Assembly (NCBI GenBank): GCA_022828595.1
Contig: JAKGHH010000005.1
Coordinates: 67,513,655 to 67,577,654, forward strand
DNA: 64,000 nucleotides
From: Nelumbo lutea
Lineage: Eukaryota > Streptophyta > Magnoliopsida > Proteales > Nelumbonaceae
Reading direction: 5' to 3'
The translations under genes and the position numbers were made by a program. This document shows, piece by piece, positions 44,372-55,365 of the stretch (its first letter is position 1; each line of letters begins with the position of its first letter). Under the pieces are notes generated by a model. It saw only the letters and a list, made by a program, of their open reading frames with translations, did no database searches and was not told where the DNA came from.

Positions 44372-44448
44372 AATAATGATGATGATGATGATGATAATAA
44401 GAAGAAGAAGAAGAACAACAACAACAACAACAATAACAATAATAAATT
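44372..44448. repeat. Compound trinucleotide microsatellite (GAT, AAG, AAC, AAT)
   Basis: Successive short runs of ATG, AAT, AAG, AAC and AAT units follow one another without a break. Confidence 0.9.
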
Positions 44449-45779
44449 AATAGCAAATTTTAATTACTTAAAAATCATTGTCGAAACTACCAGTTTAATT
44501 CAAACTAATTATTAAGTAATAAATTTAATTTTTTTAAATTATTATTTACTCAATATTTTTAATTACTCTGGTTAATGACCTTATCTTTGAATAATTGGTT
44601 TTTTTTATGTTCAATAAATATATTTTTTTGCAAAAATCCATATAATTTTTCATTTTCAATACTAATCATTTTATTTATCTCTTATTCAGTTTTTCAAAAG
44701 ATAAAAATAAATTAATGATATTTAGCTATTATTATCAAACCTGATTAAATTAAATACTAATAGTTAATAACAAAAATAATAATAATTCTTTTATATTCAT
44801 AATAATTAATTTATAATTATACATGTAATGTTAATTATGTAATGTTAACTATAATTAACATTACTTAGTACGGGGAAATTAATAATTATTATTTCCATTA
44901 GCAGCAAGTAATGCTAAATCAAAATTTTGCATTGGGTTGCAGTATATATATATATAATGAATTTCCCCCTTTCCCCGTATTTAGCACGGGTCATTCACTA
45001 GTTTGCTGATACACGAGAGATAGAATTGCTTACTCTATTACTCGTACACGAACAAAAAAGAAAGGGAGGAATTTTATGTGTCATACAACCAGAATATCAT
45101 TTGAAAGCAGTTTTGTTGTCGACTTCGAACTCAAGGGAACTAGACTTCGAGCAGATTCAAATTTTGATTTTTTTTGTTTTAAATCTGGGATTTGGTTTGA
45201 CCCAGTTTCCATGAAATCCAATCTGAAACCCGCACCGTTCAGCTGCGACATCGGCATTTTGAGTTTTTGTGCAGCTTTTCCTCTGGCCTCATTTCTGTCC
45301 TCTTTTAGGCTTGAGAAGGAGGTTTTTTTTTTTTTTTGTTTTTTTCCTTTTATCGGGCTTTCCTTCTATTCCAAGGTTTCTGTAGGGTCCAAGATCTTGT
45401 ATTTTTTTTGTCTCATGGTGAACCAAGATCTCCTCGATGATGACACCCGAAGTTTTCCTAGAATGGGAGATCACCCTGTTTTCGTGGTTTTGTATTGCTG
45501 GTTTATTCCTAAAACCGGTAAAGTTCGAGCCCCCCAAATTTGACAGATTAACTTTATTTCCAGAGTTCCTACAAGATGGGGGTCATCCTACAGGAGAGGG
45601 AGCACCGACGAGAAAACCAGCTTGAAATTCATACCAGACAGATAGCTTTCCAACTGAGCTTGATTTCTGCCCTCCCAACTCGAAGGAAAAATTATTGCAG
45701 GAAGATAGTGAAATTACTTTTTCATGATCTTTCGGTGTTTTACCCCCACGGAGCCCCGAAGAGCCCTCACTAGATCCTT

Positions 45780-46124
45780 CCGATTCATTGCCAAATTCCC
45801 GGGGGGTTTACCTTTGTTGACAACGTCCTCGTTCTGTGCTGCCCGGGCTTTCTTGGGTTTGTTGATAAATTTCAGCTCCTCCTCCTCATCCTCTGTCTTT
45901 CAACCCTCGGCCATAGACTTTTGGGATACCAGCTTCTGTCATTGTTTGGAGGGAAAACTTCTCTGCAAGATCCGCTATGGGGTCCTTTTGCTCCATAAAC
46001 TTGCATTTCTCTTTCTCATGTCCCACCCTCCCACACAATTTACAGAAGATCAGGAGGTTTTCATACCTTACTGGCAACCATTTGTCCCCACCATCCCTCC
46101 TAACCCTTTCCACTGCTTTCACTA
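45780..46124 (-). pseudogene. LINE ORF1 with zinc knuckle, part 2 (downstream of copia insertion)
   Basis: On the minus strand the sequence reads KAVERVRRDGGDKWLPVRYE, then FCKLCGRVGHEKEKC, a zinc knuckle of the type found C-terminal to DUF4283 in plant LINE ORF1. The N-terminal half lies at 51760-51458 beyond a copia element; joining the two halves at the CACTA duplication restores the order of the domain. After about 45886 the frame is lost. Confidence 0.8.
46120..46124. repeat. Target-site duplication CACTA, left copy
   Basis: CACTA before the 5' LTR equals CACTA at 51453-51457 after the 3' LTR; TCACTA may be the full 6-bp match. Confidence 0.8.
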
Positions 46125-46260
46125 TGTTAGCGTATTTCATCAAAACTTGTATCATTATCTCCTTATTTCTAGGAGATAATTAAAAATAGAGCTGCAACTT
46201 ATTGAATAATATGCAATACAGAAATTATTGTCTTCTCCATTCGTCCTTCCTGGTTCCTGC
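46125..46260 (+). repeat. 5' LTR of copia, internally deleted
   Basis: It matches the 3' LTR at both ends but lacks about 105 bp after TAGGAGATAATTAA (46164-46180), where the 3' LTR has ACTGTACCTATC... to TATTAT. The right edge is set by the primer-binding site and is good to a few bases. Confidence 0.85.
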
Positions 46261-46262
46261 CT

Positions 46263-46274
46263 TGGTATCAGAGA
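46263..46274 (+). other. Primer-binding site, initiator tRNA-Met type
   Basis: TGGTATCAGAGA directly after the 5' LTR matches the standard plant site for initiator tRNA-Met over its first eleven bases. Confidence 0.85.
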
Positions 46275-46452
46275 CTCTGCTTCAGAAGCTCATCCGCCCA
46301 ACCAACTGGAGCCCTGCATCGTTCTAAATCGAGCACTCGGTGAGCGTCTGCTCCCATTGGAGCTGCCTCCCTCGAATCCCCAGAGTTGACGTATAAGACA
46401 ATCGTGTTCCCACCGGAAGCTTCATCATCGGCTTTGCCGCTAGTAGAGACAC

Positions 46453-46843
46453 CTTTGGAAGATCGCTCCCGGTCTTCTTCGGCAACAACAAATTGTGGAT
46501 GATAGGTATCACACCACCGTTTGTGATCGTAACTGTACCACGCAATTTGTTGAGTTCTTCATCGTTCCTCACCGTTTGCGATTGTGGCCGTACCAAGCAA
46601 GCAATCGTGACTGTTTGCGATCGTGACCGTTTGCGATCATGGACGATAGGCATCTCTGCGTATTTATCGGCTTTCAAAAACCCGGTGATCCTTCCAACAG
46701 GAAACTGAAGCCTGGCCTTGCTGCTTTTGGATACTGCCACCGACTCTCTCTGTGTATTTATTGTCTTTTAGAAACCTGGCGATCCTTCCAACAGAAAACT
46801 GAATCCCGGCCTTGCTGCTCCTGGATACTGCCTTCTTTAAAGC
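46453..46843 (-). pseudogene. Antisense histone H2A fragments in the copia leader
   Basis: On the minus strand, 46843-46736 reads [16 protein letters not shown], then [20 protein letters not shown], the H2A N-terminal tail and first helix. 46740-46654 repeats the same part ([28 protein letters not shown]). 46569-46453 reads [19 protein letters not shown], then [15 protein letters not shown], the H2A C-terminal docking region. The central histone fold is missing and is replaced by about 80 bp of GTTTGCGATCGTGACC-like repeats. H2A is a core nucleosome protein; this cannot make one. The pieces match canonical plant H2A better than H2A.Z. Orientation is opposite to the copia genes. Confidence 0.85.
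46646..46840. repeat. Tandem duplication of about 95 bp inside the H2A fragment
   Basis: GTGATCCTTCCAACAGGAAA (46684) and GCGATCCTTCCAACAGAAAA (46780) begin matching blocks that both run through GGCCTTGCTGCT and GGATACTGCC. Each block codes, on the minus strand, for the same piece of the H2A N-terminus. Confidence 0.85.
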
Positions 46844-47114
46844 TCTAGTGCCCGAACTTCTTGACAAGTAACTGAGTAAAGCTCCGAGAGGGATCGACAG
46901 CTCGGGATTTGGGAGTGAGAAACAAGGAAAGGCGGTGATCTCATTTGCATACGAGACCTGCTGCGCTTGAAGGTACATAACCTTCGTCAGCATTTGCGTG
47001 CACCAGAACTGAGGCTGCCCCGACGAAGAAGACATTAGTGACTCTGTGGAGTTTTTTTTTAAGGTCAGTATTTTCCGGTAATTCGTGTTGCTCCAAAGAT
47101 CTATGTTTCTCCTC

Positions 47115-48130
47115 ATGGATTCATCCAAAGCTGCACAACATATCTATCATCCGATCACTGTTACCTTTGATGGCTCAAACTATGATTTATGGTCCCAAGA
47201 GATGTGCAGTTTTCTCAAGGGACGCCTTGTATGGCGATATGTGACCGGTGAGATTTCCAAACCTACTAAAATTGCTGTTGAAACTGAAGATGAATTTGCT
47301 GAACGAATAGAAAAATGGGACGGGAAAAATCATCAAATATTGACCTAGTTTCGCAATACTTGTATTGCAAACATCAAGTTGGAATTTCGCAGATATGGCT
47401 CTCCTAAAGAGGTATGGGATTTCTTACAAAGCCGCTATTCTATTTCTGATGATGTGCATCAATTTCAGCTGTATAAGCGTCTTCACCGTATGAAGCAGCA
47501 ACCTGAACAGACCATCCACAAATATGTCTGTGAATTACAAATTCTTTGGGATCAGTTAGCACAGTGTGAACTTGAATGGGATAGTACTTCTGCAACTACT
47601 ACTTATTCCAAGCTTCGCGATCGCCAACGTGTTTGGCATATTCTGATGACTCTCAGGAATGAGTATGAGCCTATTAGTGGTACTCTACTTCACCGTAGCC
47701 CATTGCCTTCTCTTGAAGTTGTGATCAAAGATTTGCTTTCTGAAGAAACTTGTCTAAAAACACTTCGAGATGAGCGGTCCTTATTATCTACTGATGTTGT
47801 TCTTGCTACTTCGGGTACATCTGCTGCTCCTTCAGCTAAATCTTCAAAACGGACATTCTGCAATTACTACAAGAAGACTGGTCATACTATTTCTGAGTGC
47901 CGCTACTTGCAGGCCAAAAAGGCGTCTGGACAGAAGTCTTCATCCATGGGTTCTCAGGCTTTGAGTTCTACTGCAGCTGCTGCCACAGAGAATTTTTCTG
48001 ATAACACCTCTCCAAAATTTTCTCTTAGAGAACTCCAAGCTCTTCTTCACCAACTCCAACCTTATTCTGGTATGCCTTCTAATTCAGTCTTGTCCGCCAC
48101 TCCAGGTACTACCTCATCATGGTATTTTGA
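47115..48130 (+). pseudogene. Copia Gag
   Basis: It starts [20 protein letters not shown] at 47115, with YDLWSQEM, VWDFLQSRYS and LYKRLHRMKQQPEQTIHKYV, the pattern of copia Gag (UBN2-type). An in-frame TAG at 47346 breaks it. The zinc knuckle at about 47858-47900 reads CNYYKKTGHTISEC, with the second cysteine replaced by tyrosine. The protein would form the particle and bind RNA. Confidence 0.85.
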
Positions 48131-49380
48131 TTCTGCCTGTTGCAATCATATGACATCAAATTCCTCACTGTTTACTTCCAAGTCATATCCTTCTATTGCA
48201 CCAATTGTTCATACTGCCGATAATTCCACCTTAACTGTCAAAAGTGTAGGCACTATTTCAACATCTTGTTTATCACTCCCTAACACTTTTTTGGTATCTT
48301 AATTATCTCTAAATCTTATATCTGTTGGACAATTATGTGAATTTTGTTTTGAAATACATTTCTCAAGTCATGGTTGTGCTGTGTAGGATCCACGGATAGG
48401 GAAGATCGTTGGGACAGGCCGTAAGGTTGGGAGACTGTTTGAGCTATCATCTCTTCAATTACCATCTCTTGCTGTTGCTGTCACATCTAGCGTCTGGCAT
48501 TCATGCCTTGGTCACATTTCTACCTCTAGATTAGGATCTTTAATTTATAATGGATGTTTGGGTCCTCTTAAAACAACACACTTTGATTGTGTTTCATGTC
48601 CTCTTTCAAAACATCATGCTTTGCCTTTTACTATAAGTGATTCTATTTCTTTTGCACATTTTGATCTTATCCATTTTGATATTTGGGGCCCTTCGCCTCA
48701 TAATACCATTGGTGGTTCGCGTTATTTTGTGATCTTCATTGATGATTTCTCTCGATATATATGGATTTATCTCATGCGTAATAAATCTGAATTACATGCA
48801 ATTTATATTCAATTTGCCACCATGATCAAAACTCAGTTTTCCTCTATTATCAAAACTTTTCGCACTGATAATGCCATGGAATATAGAGATTCTATCCTTA
48901 CCCAATATATTTCACAAAATGGAACTATCATTCATAAATCTTGTCCCGGTACCTCTCAACAAAATGGGCATGCAAAACGAAAACATAAGCATATTCTTGA
49001 TACTGTTCGAACTCTTTTAATCTCTTCCTCCTGTCCTGAACGTTTTTGGGGGGAAGCAGCCCTCACCGCTGTTTATACCATTAATCACATTCATTCTCCT
49101 GTTCTTGGTAACATTTCTCCTTATGAACGATTGTATGGCCATTGCCTTGATTACCAGTCTCTTCATGTATTTGGTTGTGCTTGCTTTGTTCTATTACAAC
49201 CTCATGAACATACCAAATTGGAACCAAAAATACGTCTATGTTGTTTTTTCGGGTATGTTATTGAACATAAAGGATATCGGTGTTGGGATCCTCTTTCCTA
49301 ACGACTTCGCATATCTTGTCATGTTACCTTCTAGGAACACAAAATATTCTCCAGTCTCTCCCCATTTCGGGTTACCATGA
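48120..49380 (+). pseudogene. Copia protease and integrase
   Basis: The frame is the same as Gag, with stops at 48300, 48384, 49299 and 49332. The protease site reads WYFDSACCNHMTS; the residue after Asp-Ser is Ala rather than the usual Gly. Integrase follows: a pre-integrase His-Cys zinc region (SVWHSCLGHISTSRLGSL ... CVSCPLSKHH), then the catalytic core with HFDIWGPSP and FRTDNAMEYRD. The expected glutamate in the QQNGHAKRKHKHIL segment is lysine (codon AAA at 48975-48977). Two of the three DDE residues are therefore kept and the third is lost. Confidence 0.88.
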
Positions 49381-51182
49381 CATCTTCACATTTTTTTACT
49401 GATCCTACTATCTCGCTTTTTTCTGATGATTTACCTACAGGTCCGACTACTTCTTCATCTAATAGCTCTAATAGTACTGCACAACCTGCAGCCTCTCCTG
49501 ATGCATCTACCTTGGCTATGAATCCTCTAGCTCTGCCATCTTCTGAGCCCTTGATTCCCCCTGATGAATTAGACCATGCTCATTCTGGTGCTTTACTCCG
49601 TCGCTCTGGTAGGGTTACTAAACCTTTGGTTCTTCTTCGTGATTTTCATTGTTATTTTACCATTGTATCTTTATACAAGCCTTGTACCTATCGCGAGGTT
49701 AGTACTGACCCTTTATGGCAGAAAGCAATGGCAGAAGAAATTAAAGCTCTTACAAGCACTAATACTTGGGATTTAGTTGACCGGCCTCCAGATAAATCCG
49801 TGATTGGTTGCAAATGGGTCTACAAAATCAAGACTCAGGCTGATGGTTTAGTTGAAAGATATAAATCTAGATTGGTAGCTAAAGGATTCACAAAGGAGTA
49901 TGGCATTGACTATGAGGAGACTTTTGTCCCCATAGCCCCATCCCACTTCTGTTCGTAGTCTTATTGCGATTGCTACAACTAAGCACTGGCAGCTATTTCA
50001 GATGGATATTAAGAATGCTTTTCTCAATGGTGAACTTTCTGAAGAAATCTATATGCAGCCCCCTCCTGGTTATGATCATCTCCCTAATCAGGTGTGTCGT
50101 CTCCGTAAGGCTCTATATGGACTTAACAGGCACCTCAAACATGGTTCTCCAAATTCAGCTCTACTGTTTGTTAGTTTGGTTTCCGATCCAGCACTTATGA
50201 TCATGCCTTGTTCATCCGGAAGACCTCTCAGGGTTGTGTACTTCTCCTCCTTTATGTGGATGACATGATCATTACTGGCGATGATTTGAAAGGCGTTTCC
50301 GCTCTTAAGACTTTTCTTAGCAAACAGTTTGACATGAAAGATCTTGGTCGACTAAATTATTTTTTAGGCATTGAGGTCTCCTCCGACCAATCGGGATATT
50401 ATCTGCCTCGGGCCAAGTATGCCACTAATCTTGTTTCTCGTGTAGGACTCACTAATACTAAGACTGTTAACACTCCGATTGAGCCTAATGCCCATTTTTC
50501 AGCCACTGATGGTACTCCTCTTAGTGACTGCACCTTATTTCGGCAACTTGTTAGTAGTCTTGTATACCTTACTGTTACTCGTCCTGATATTGCGTATGTT
50601 GTCCATGTTGTGAGTCAGTTCATGTCTGCCCCTTGCACTACTCATTATGCTGTTGTGCTTCGGATCATCTGTTATGTCAAGGGCACTCTGTTTCAAGGAC
50701 TTCACTACTCAAGTTCTTCCTCTCTCCATTTGATCGCGTATTCTGATGTTGATTGGGCCGGTGATCCTACTGATAAACACTCAACTACTAGTTATTGCTT
50801 CTTTATTGGAGATTCACTTATATCCTGGCGTAGTAAGAAGCAAACGGTTGTCTCTCGTTCCAATACTGAAGCTGAATATCGAGCTCTTGCTGACACTACT
50901 TCCGAGCTATTATGGTTGCGATGGTTGCTCTATGACCTGGGAATTTCTCATTCATTTGCAACTCCTCTTCATTGTGACAATCGTAGCGCCATACAGATTG
51001 CCCACAATGATGTCTTTCATGAACGCACTAAGCATATTGAGACCGATTATGATTTTGTTCGTCATCATGTGCTCACGGATACTGTTTGCCTTATTCCTGT
51101 CCCTTCTTAGGATCAGTCTGCCGATATATTTACCAAAGCACACTCTCCTCTTCGCTTTTGTGCTCTCATTGGCAAACTCCAC
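49377..51182 (+). pseudogene. Copia reverse transcriptase and RNase H
   Basis: The reverse transcriptase starts around 49690 (YREVSTDPLWQKAMAEEIKA, NTWDLVDRPP, GCKWVYKIK) and continues with MDIKNAFLNGELSEEIYMQP. Frameshifts near 49945 and 50150 break it. The catalytic YVDD is intact at 50253-50264. RNase H has YSDVDWAGDPTDKHSTTSY, SNTEAEYRALA and LHCDNRSAIQIAHN, so the catalytic Asp-Glu-Asp is visible. A TAG at 51108 interrupts the last residues (ADIFTKAHSPLRF). Confidence 0.9.
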
Positions 51183-51219
51183 ATGACTGATACATCACTA
51201 TCTTGAGTTTGAGGGGGGA

Positions 51220-51452
51220 TGTTAGCATATTTCATCAAAACTTGTATCATTACCTCCTTACTTCTAGGAGATAATTAACTGTACCTATCTTATCTCCTCT
51301 CTTTTTTCTTTCCTTCTTGTATTCTACTTTTGATCGCCGACCTAGTTTCCTAATTGTATCTTGCTCTATTATAAATAGAACTGCAACTTATTGAATAATA
51401 TGCAATACAGAAATTATTGTCTTCTCCATTCGTCCTTCCTAGTTTCCTATCT
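51220..51452 (+). repeat. 3' LTR of copia
   Basis: 233 bp, starting TGTTAGCATATTTCATC after the polypurine tract. It contains the likely TATA box CTATTATAAATAGAAC (about 51366-51381) and ends at the CACTA duplication. The expected CA terminus is not kept. Confidence 0.85.
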
Positions 51453-51457
51453 CACTA
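51453..51457. repeat. Target-site duplication CACTA, right copy
   Basis: Partner of 46120-46124. Confidence 0.8.
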
Positions 51458-51760
51458 AGCGGGTGTTTATTATATTAATTCTAACTTTAACTCTGTGGTA
51501 TAGGTCCCATTTCGGTACGTTGCTATCCTTGGCATCATCTTCATCTAAAGGCACAGGTTCACCAATCTGCATGGCCAACCTTTCAGCATAAGCTCTTGGC
51601 ATATATTCCGTTAGGAGGCCCAAGATCCTTTCACTAATGTTCATGAACTCAAAACTTATATTGTTGTATTTCAAATCAGCCTCTCATTTACGGAAGAGGA
51701 TTGGATAACCTTTGAAGAGCCATGGTTGGTTTTTTATGACTCTTTTACAATGTTTTTCTC
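51458..51760 (-). pseudogene. LINE ORF1 (DUF4283), part 1 (upstream of copia insertion)
   Basis: On the minus strand: PWLFKGYPILFRK, a stop where tryptophan is usual, then EADLKYNNISFEFMNIS, RILGLLTEYMPRAYAERLAM, GEPVPLDEDDA and WDLYHRVKVRIN. This is the DUF4283-type core of plant LINE ORF1. It stops at the copia TSD and continues as KAVERVRRDGG at 46124, so the copia element split this LINE. Confidence 0.8.
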
Positions 51761-52878
51761 TCCTAAATATGATGAAAAAAACATCTCCCCTACCGATAGG
51801 GGAGGGGGTATTATATACAACGCAAACTACATAAGTTACAGGGACTCGGTGGTGGAAAGAGCAAGTTGCACGGGAAACCTACCATGCCACGTGCAGAGGG
51901 TCCGGATCTGCAATCTATACAAGTATGGATGACAATTTCTACTCTATCCGGTGGGTGTCCACCCCTATCCACTTTGACGCCGTGTTTTTTTATTTTTGCT
52001 TTAAGGGCGGGTTTTGGGATTTTGCAACTTATATATATAGGTATGAGTAGTGTGTGGTATTAGGCTAATCCCGATTTACATATTATTTATTTGTATTATT
52101 TTACTCATTTATTGATTATATATAACAAGAAATATGGAAGATTATATGCGAGTTCTAAACCCAAACCACTCTTACCATCGAATGCGGAGAAAATGGGGTC
52201 AGGAAGGATTTTACATTTTCATGTATGGAGAGGATTTAGATTCTCAAAATCCAATCCGCTATGGATTTTAGTGTGGATATGGATTAGGAGGTTTAGGGAG
52301 ATGGATAGGGTCTAAAATCCCCATTGCCATCCCTATGTACAAGACACTAAAGCCACATGCCAAAACATCTCCCACATGAATAACAATAAATGGATATAAT
52401 AGATATTCAATTCCCAATGTATAGTTGCAGTGTGTTGTGGATAATTTGGGAAGCATACTTGTAGGTAGCAGATCTGAGCATTGCCATAGAAAGTCAGAAG
52501 TTTTGAGAATTTTATCTTTCTTCTTCTTCTTTTCTTGATATAGACCATAGGTTTGATTCCACGCCTCCTGAATGCCAAGTGACCGTCTCAAGTAATAGGT
52601 CATTTGCAAGTCAAAAGAGATTGGTAAAGAAAATTGTCACGTCTTATATATATGGCATTGGATTAATTATATTTGAAAGCCTTGTAAAGTCCAGCTACCC
52701 ACAATGGGGATTCAAAAGTATGCACATGTCCGGATTCCAATTCAAATGTTATGAAAGTAAGGGTGATTGGAATTCAATTCATATATAATTGGATTTAATA
52801 TGTATCAAAACAATCCAATCTGATATATTCAGACTTCAAGTTTATATATTGCATGTAGCAGTAAAGTTGGTTTAAATT

Positions 52879-53152
52879 ATGGTTTTTAAAAACTAATCAG
52901 TGATCAAACCGGTTAGGAGTTCGGTTATTGGTTCGAATGGTCCGATCATCTGATTTGAACGGCCGAACTGTTTTGACGAAAAGAATTAAAAAAATGGAAA
53001 ACGGTTAAAATCATTTGAACGGTTAATCAGACGGTTCAGCGGTTTGTTGACCAAAATCAATAGTTTTGAGAAAAAACAATATCGGTCAAGTGACTAGTTC
53101 CTGGTTTTTCTGGTTCGACCATTCAGTTCGGTCCGGTTTTAAAAACCATAGT
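52879..53152. repeat. MITE, best-kept copy of the GGTTTTTAAAA family
   Basis: ATGGTTTTTAAAA at 52879 and TTTTAAAAACCAT at the right end are perfect inverted termini. The inside is full of short inverted GGTTCGAACGGTC/GACCG motifs. No coding content. Confidence 0.7.
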
Positions 53153-54003
53153 TTAAATGTTGTATCATTACTAAACTGTCATAGGCTTATGCTTCATAAA
53201 ATTATTTTCAATTCATTTCACTACTGAAATATAAGTTAAAGTCATTTTTAAGGTCTCTTTAGTTTACAAGAATAGGGGTCTTGAATCTAAATTGGAATGG
53301 CCTACTTTGATTCCACCTGCACTATTCCAGCCTCCCCCGTGGGAATGGAAAATCTCATTCCATTTGATTTAAAAAAAGTGGGCAACTTTAAAACCCCTAA
53401 ACCCTATTTCTCTTTACCTAATGCCAATCCTTCTTGAGAGTTGTGCATATCTTATGGAGTGCAATTCTAGTTCCAATTCTATATGCAAACCAAGTGGAAC
53501 TTTAAGCTTAATTTTATTAACAATGTATAATGTTTGGATCATTTTAAGCTTAATTTTGATTCGATCTGAATTTGAATCAAACCCAAGATGAACCTTATGG
53601 ACAAGATCTTATTCACATTTTAAAATTCAAATATAAATAAACCAAATTTGGATATGCCTATATCCAATGCCCCAAGTTTGGCTATTTTTATTACTAAGGA
53701 AAAAAAAAAGAATTTAACTATAATGCATTCATTAATATTAGCTGTACATTAAATCTAAATCTCAACTAATTTTATTTTATTAAAGTAAATTTATCATTCA
53801 TTTTTCATAAAATATACTTTTTTTAATAATGCTCAATCATCATCATGTAAATTACCTCTTTTGTAAATAGATTTTGCCCGTGGATACACTATATATTTTG
53901 CCAAAAAATAACTAAATCATTATGCTACTTTAGGGGCATAGTGGATTTATTGTCAAAAAGACTTCAAACGAAGAATCATGCTAACATGATGATTCTAACT
54001 AAT

Positions 54004-54230
54004 GTTTTAAAAACTGACTTGGAATTAAAACCATACTAACTACCAATTTTTGGGTCAATAATCTAGCTGCTCCATTCGAATAGATAATTTATTTTGACAA
54101 AAAAAATAAAAAATAGTCAAAAACCATTAAACAGATCAACGATTCATCACCCAAATCAATAAATTATTGACCAATTCAACAATTTTTAGCGAAGAATCGC
54201 ATCTGACTGTCCGAATGAACGGCCTTTCGA
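54004..54230. repeat. MITE of the GGTTTTTAAAA family
   Basis: It starts GTTTTAAAAACTGACTTGG and ends near TTTCGAAAACATT, with the T/A-rich centre (ATTTTGACAAAAAAAATAAA) seen in the other copies. Confidence 0.45.
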
Positions 54231-55239
54231 AAACATTGATTTCTACCACGGACAATTGGTTTCGCTGTGATTTCCAATTGGAGAGAGATGATCATATCCA
54301 TGTGAATTCTGAGCCTGTATTCCTGCATCATTAATGCTTTTAAGGATACTACGACCCTACTGTTGACTTCATCCAACCCACAAAGAAATGGAACAAAATT
54401 AGCTTGAATAAATTATCCCAACTAAATACATCTCCGTCATGGTGTCATTCATTTGAATATCGCGGAGAATTAAAAAAAACGCTCTGTTGACAAATCGACA
54501 ACAACTAGAAATCGCCATCTTACCACCATATTTTTAATAGAGGATCAGGAATCAAGGGGCCATGCATCGATGTACAAAATGGACAGTATTTACTTTTAGG
54601 ATGAATCGATAAGGGTGAATCCAGATCTCGTAGTTGGCACATACCAAATGAATCAAATGAAAAGCTAACAAATTACCGAAGTTAGTTTATTTGGCATGAC
54701 TCCATGAGAAATGGAAATGAACCCTTACTGTTGTAAAGCTACTGTTAGTTAATATAATTTCTTCTTTTTGCACCTCAAAAAAAGAAATGGAAATAAACCC
54801 CTTACTGTCGTTGTACTGTTGTAAAAGCCGACCTAGAGACCAAATCTTTTTTTTTCTTCTCTCTCTAGGTTGTGGGTCCCTAGTTCAATCAACTGGATTA
54901 GAATGTCAGATCTGTACATTAGTCATATGAAAATTTATATATATATATATATATATGTATAAGTATGTATAAATATATATTTTATAATTATATCTTATAT
55001 AATATATGAAATATTTTATATTAAATTTATATTCTTTAATTTAGTTTTAAAATTTTATTTATAAAAATATTAAAATTGCATTTTAAGATAAAAAAGTAAT
55101 GAAGTAAAGCACTTATATTACATTAAAATACATAAATCATGAAAAATTACCCAAAAAAAAAAACCACCTTAATTGTACATTAAAATAAAAAGCTATGGCA
55201 TCCTAAAGATTACATACACAATCAATCATTTAATATGCA

Positions 55240-55365
55240 AACTATGGCCTGATCACCGGATCATCAGTCTAACTGTCTAGATGAGATGGTTTTGATGAAA
55301 TCATAACCGGGTAACTGTTCGATCAGTTCAACCGATCAAATTAAGGGCGAATTGAAAACACTGGT
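55240..55365. repeat. Fragment of the GGTTTTTAAAA MITE family
   Basis: GATCACCGGATCATCAGTCT, GGTTTTGATGAAATCATAAC and CGATCAGTTCAACCGATCAA match the internal GATCxxxCCGGTT style of the other copies; the right end is GAATTGAAAACACTGG. Confidence 0.35.

Larger units (their letters stand above)
43790..45001. mobile_element. AT-rich block, possibly a non-autonomous Helitron
   Basis: The block is extremely AT-rich and non-coding. Its right end has CCCGTATTTAGCACGGG (44974-44990), a short GC hairpin, followed ten bases later by CTAG (44998-45001) and a T. That is the signature of a Helitron 3' terminus (hairpin, CTRR, insertion before T). A second TTAGTACGGGG occurs at 44865. The left boundary (a TC after host A) could not be fixed; a change in composition lies around 43790-43830. 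It interrupts a minus-strand LINE, which supports insertion. Confidence 0.4.
46125..51452 (+). mobile_element. Ty1/copia retrotransposon, inactive, nested in a LINE
   Basis: The 5' LTR starts TGTTAG at 46125 and the 3' LTR covers 51220-51452. The primer-binding site TGGTATCAGAGA is at 46263 and the polypurine tract GAGGGGGGA at 51211-51219. The internal order Gag, protease, integrase, reverse transcriptase, RNase H is the copia order. A TSD of CACTA flanks it. The long leader (46275-47100) holds antisense histone H2A fragments. At least five in-frame stops, two frameshifts and a changed integrase catalytic residue show it cannot move by itself. Confidence 0.93.

Noticed and set aside
45076..45543. 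A 155-codon plus-strand frame
   Set aside because: It is Phe/Ser-rich, contains a poly-T run, and lies opposite degraded minus-strand LINE sequence.
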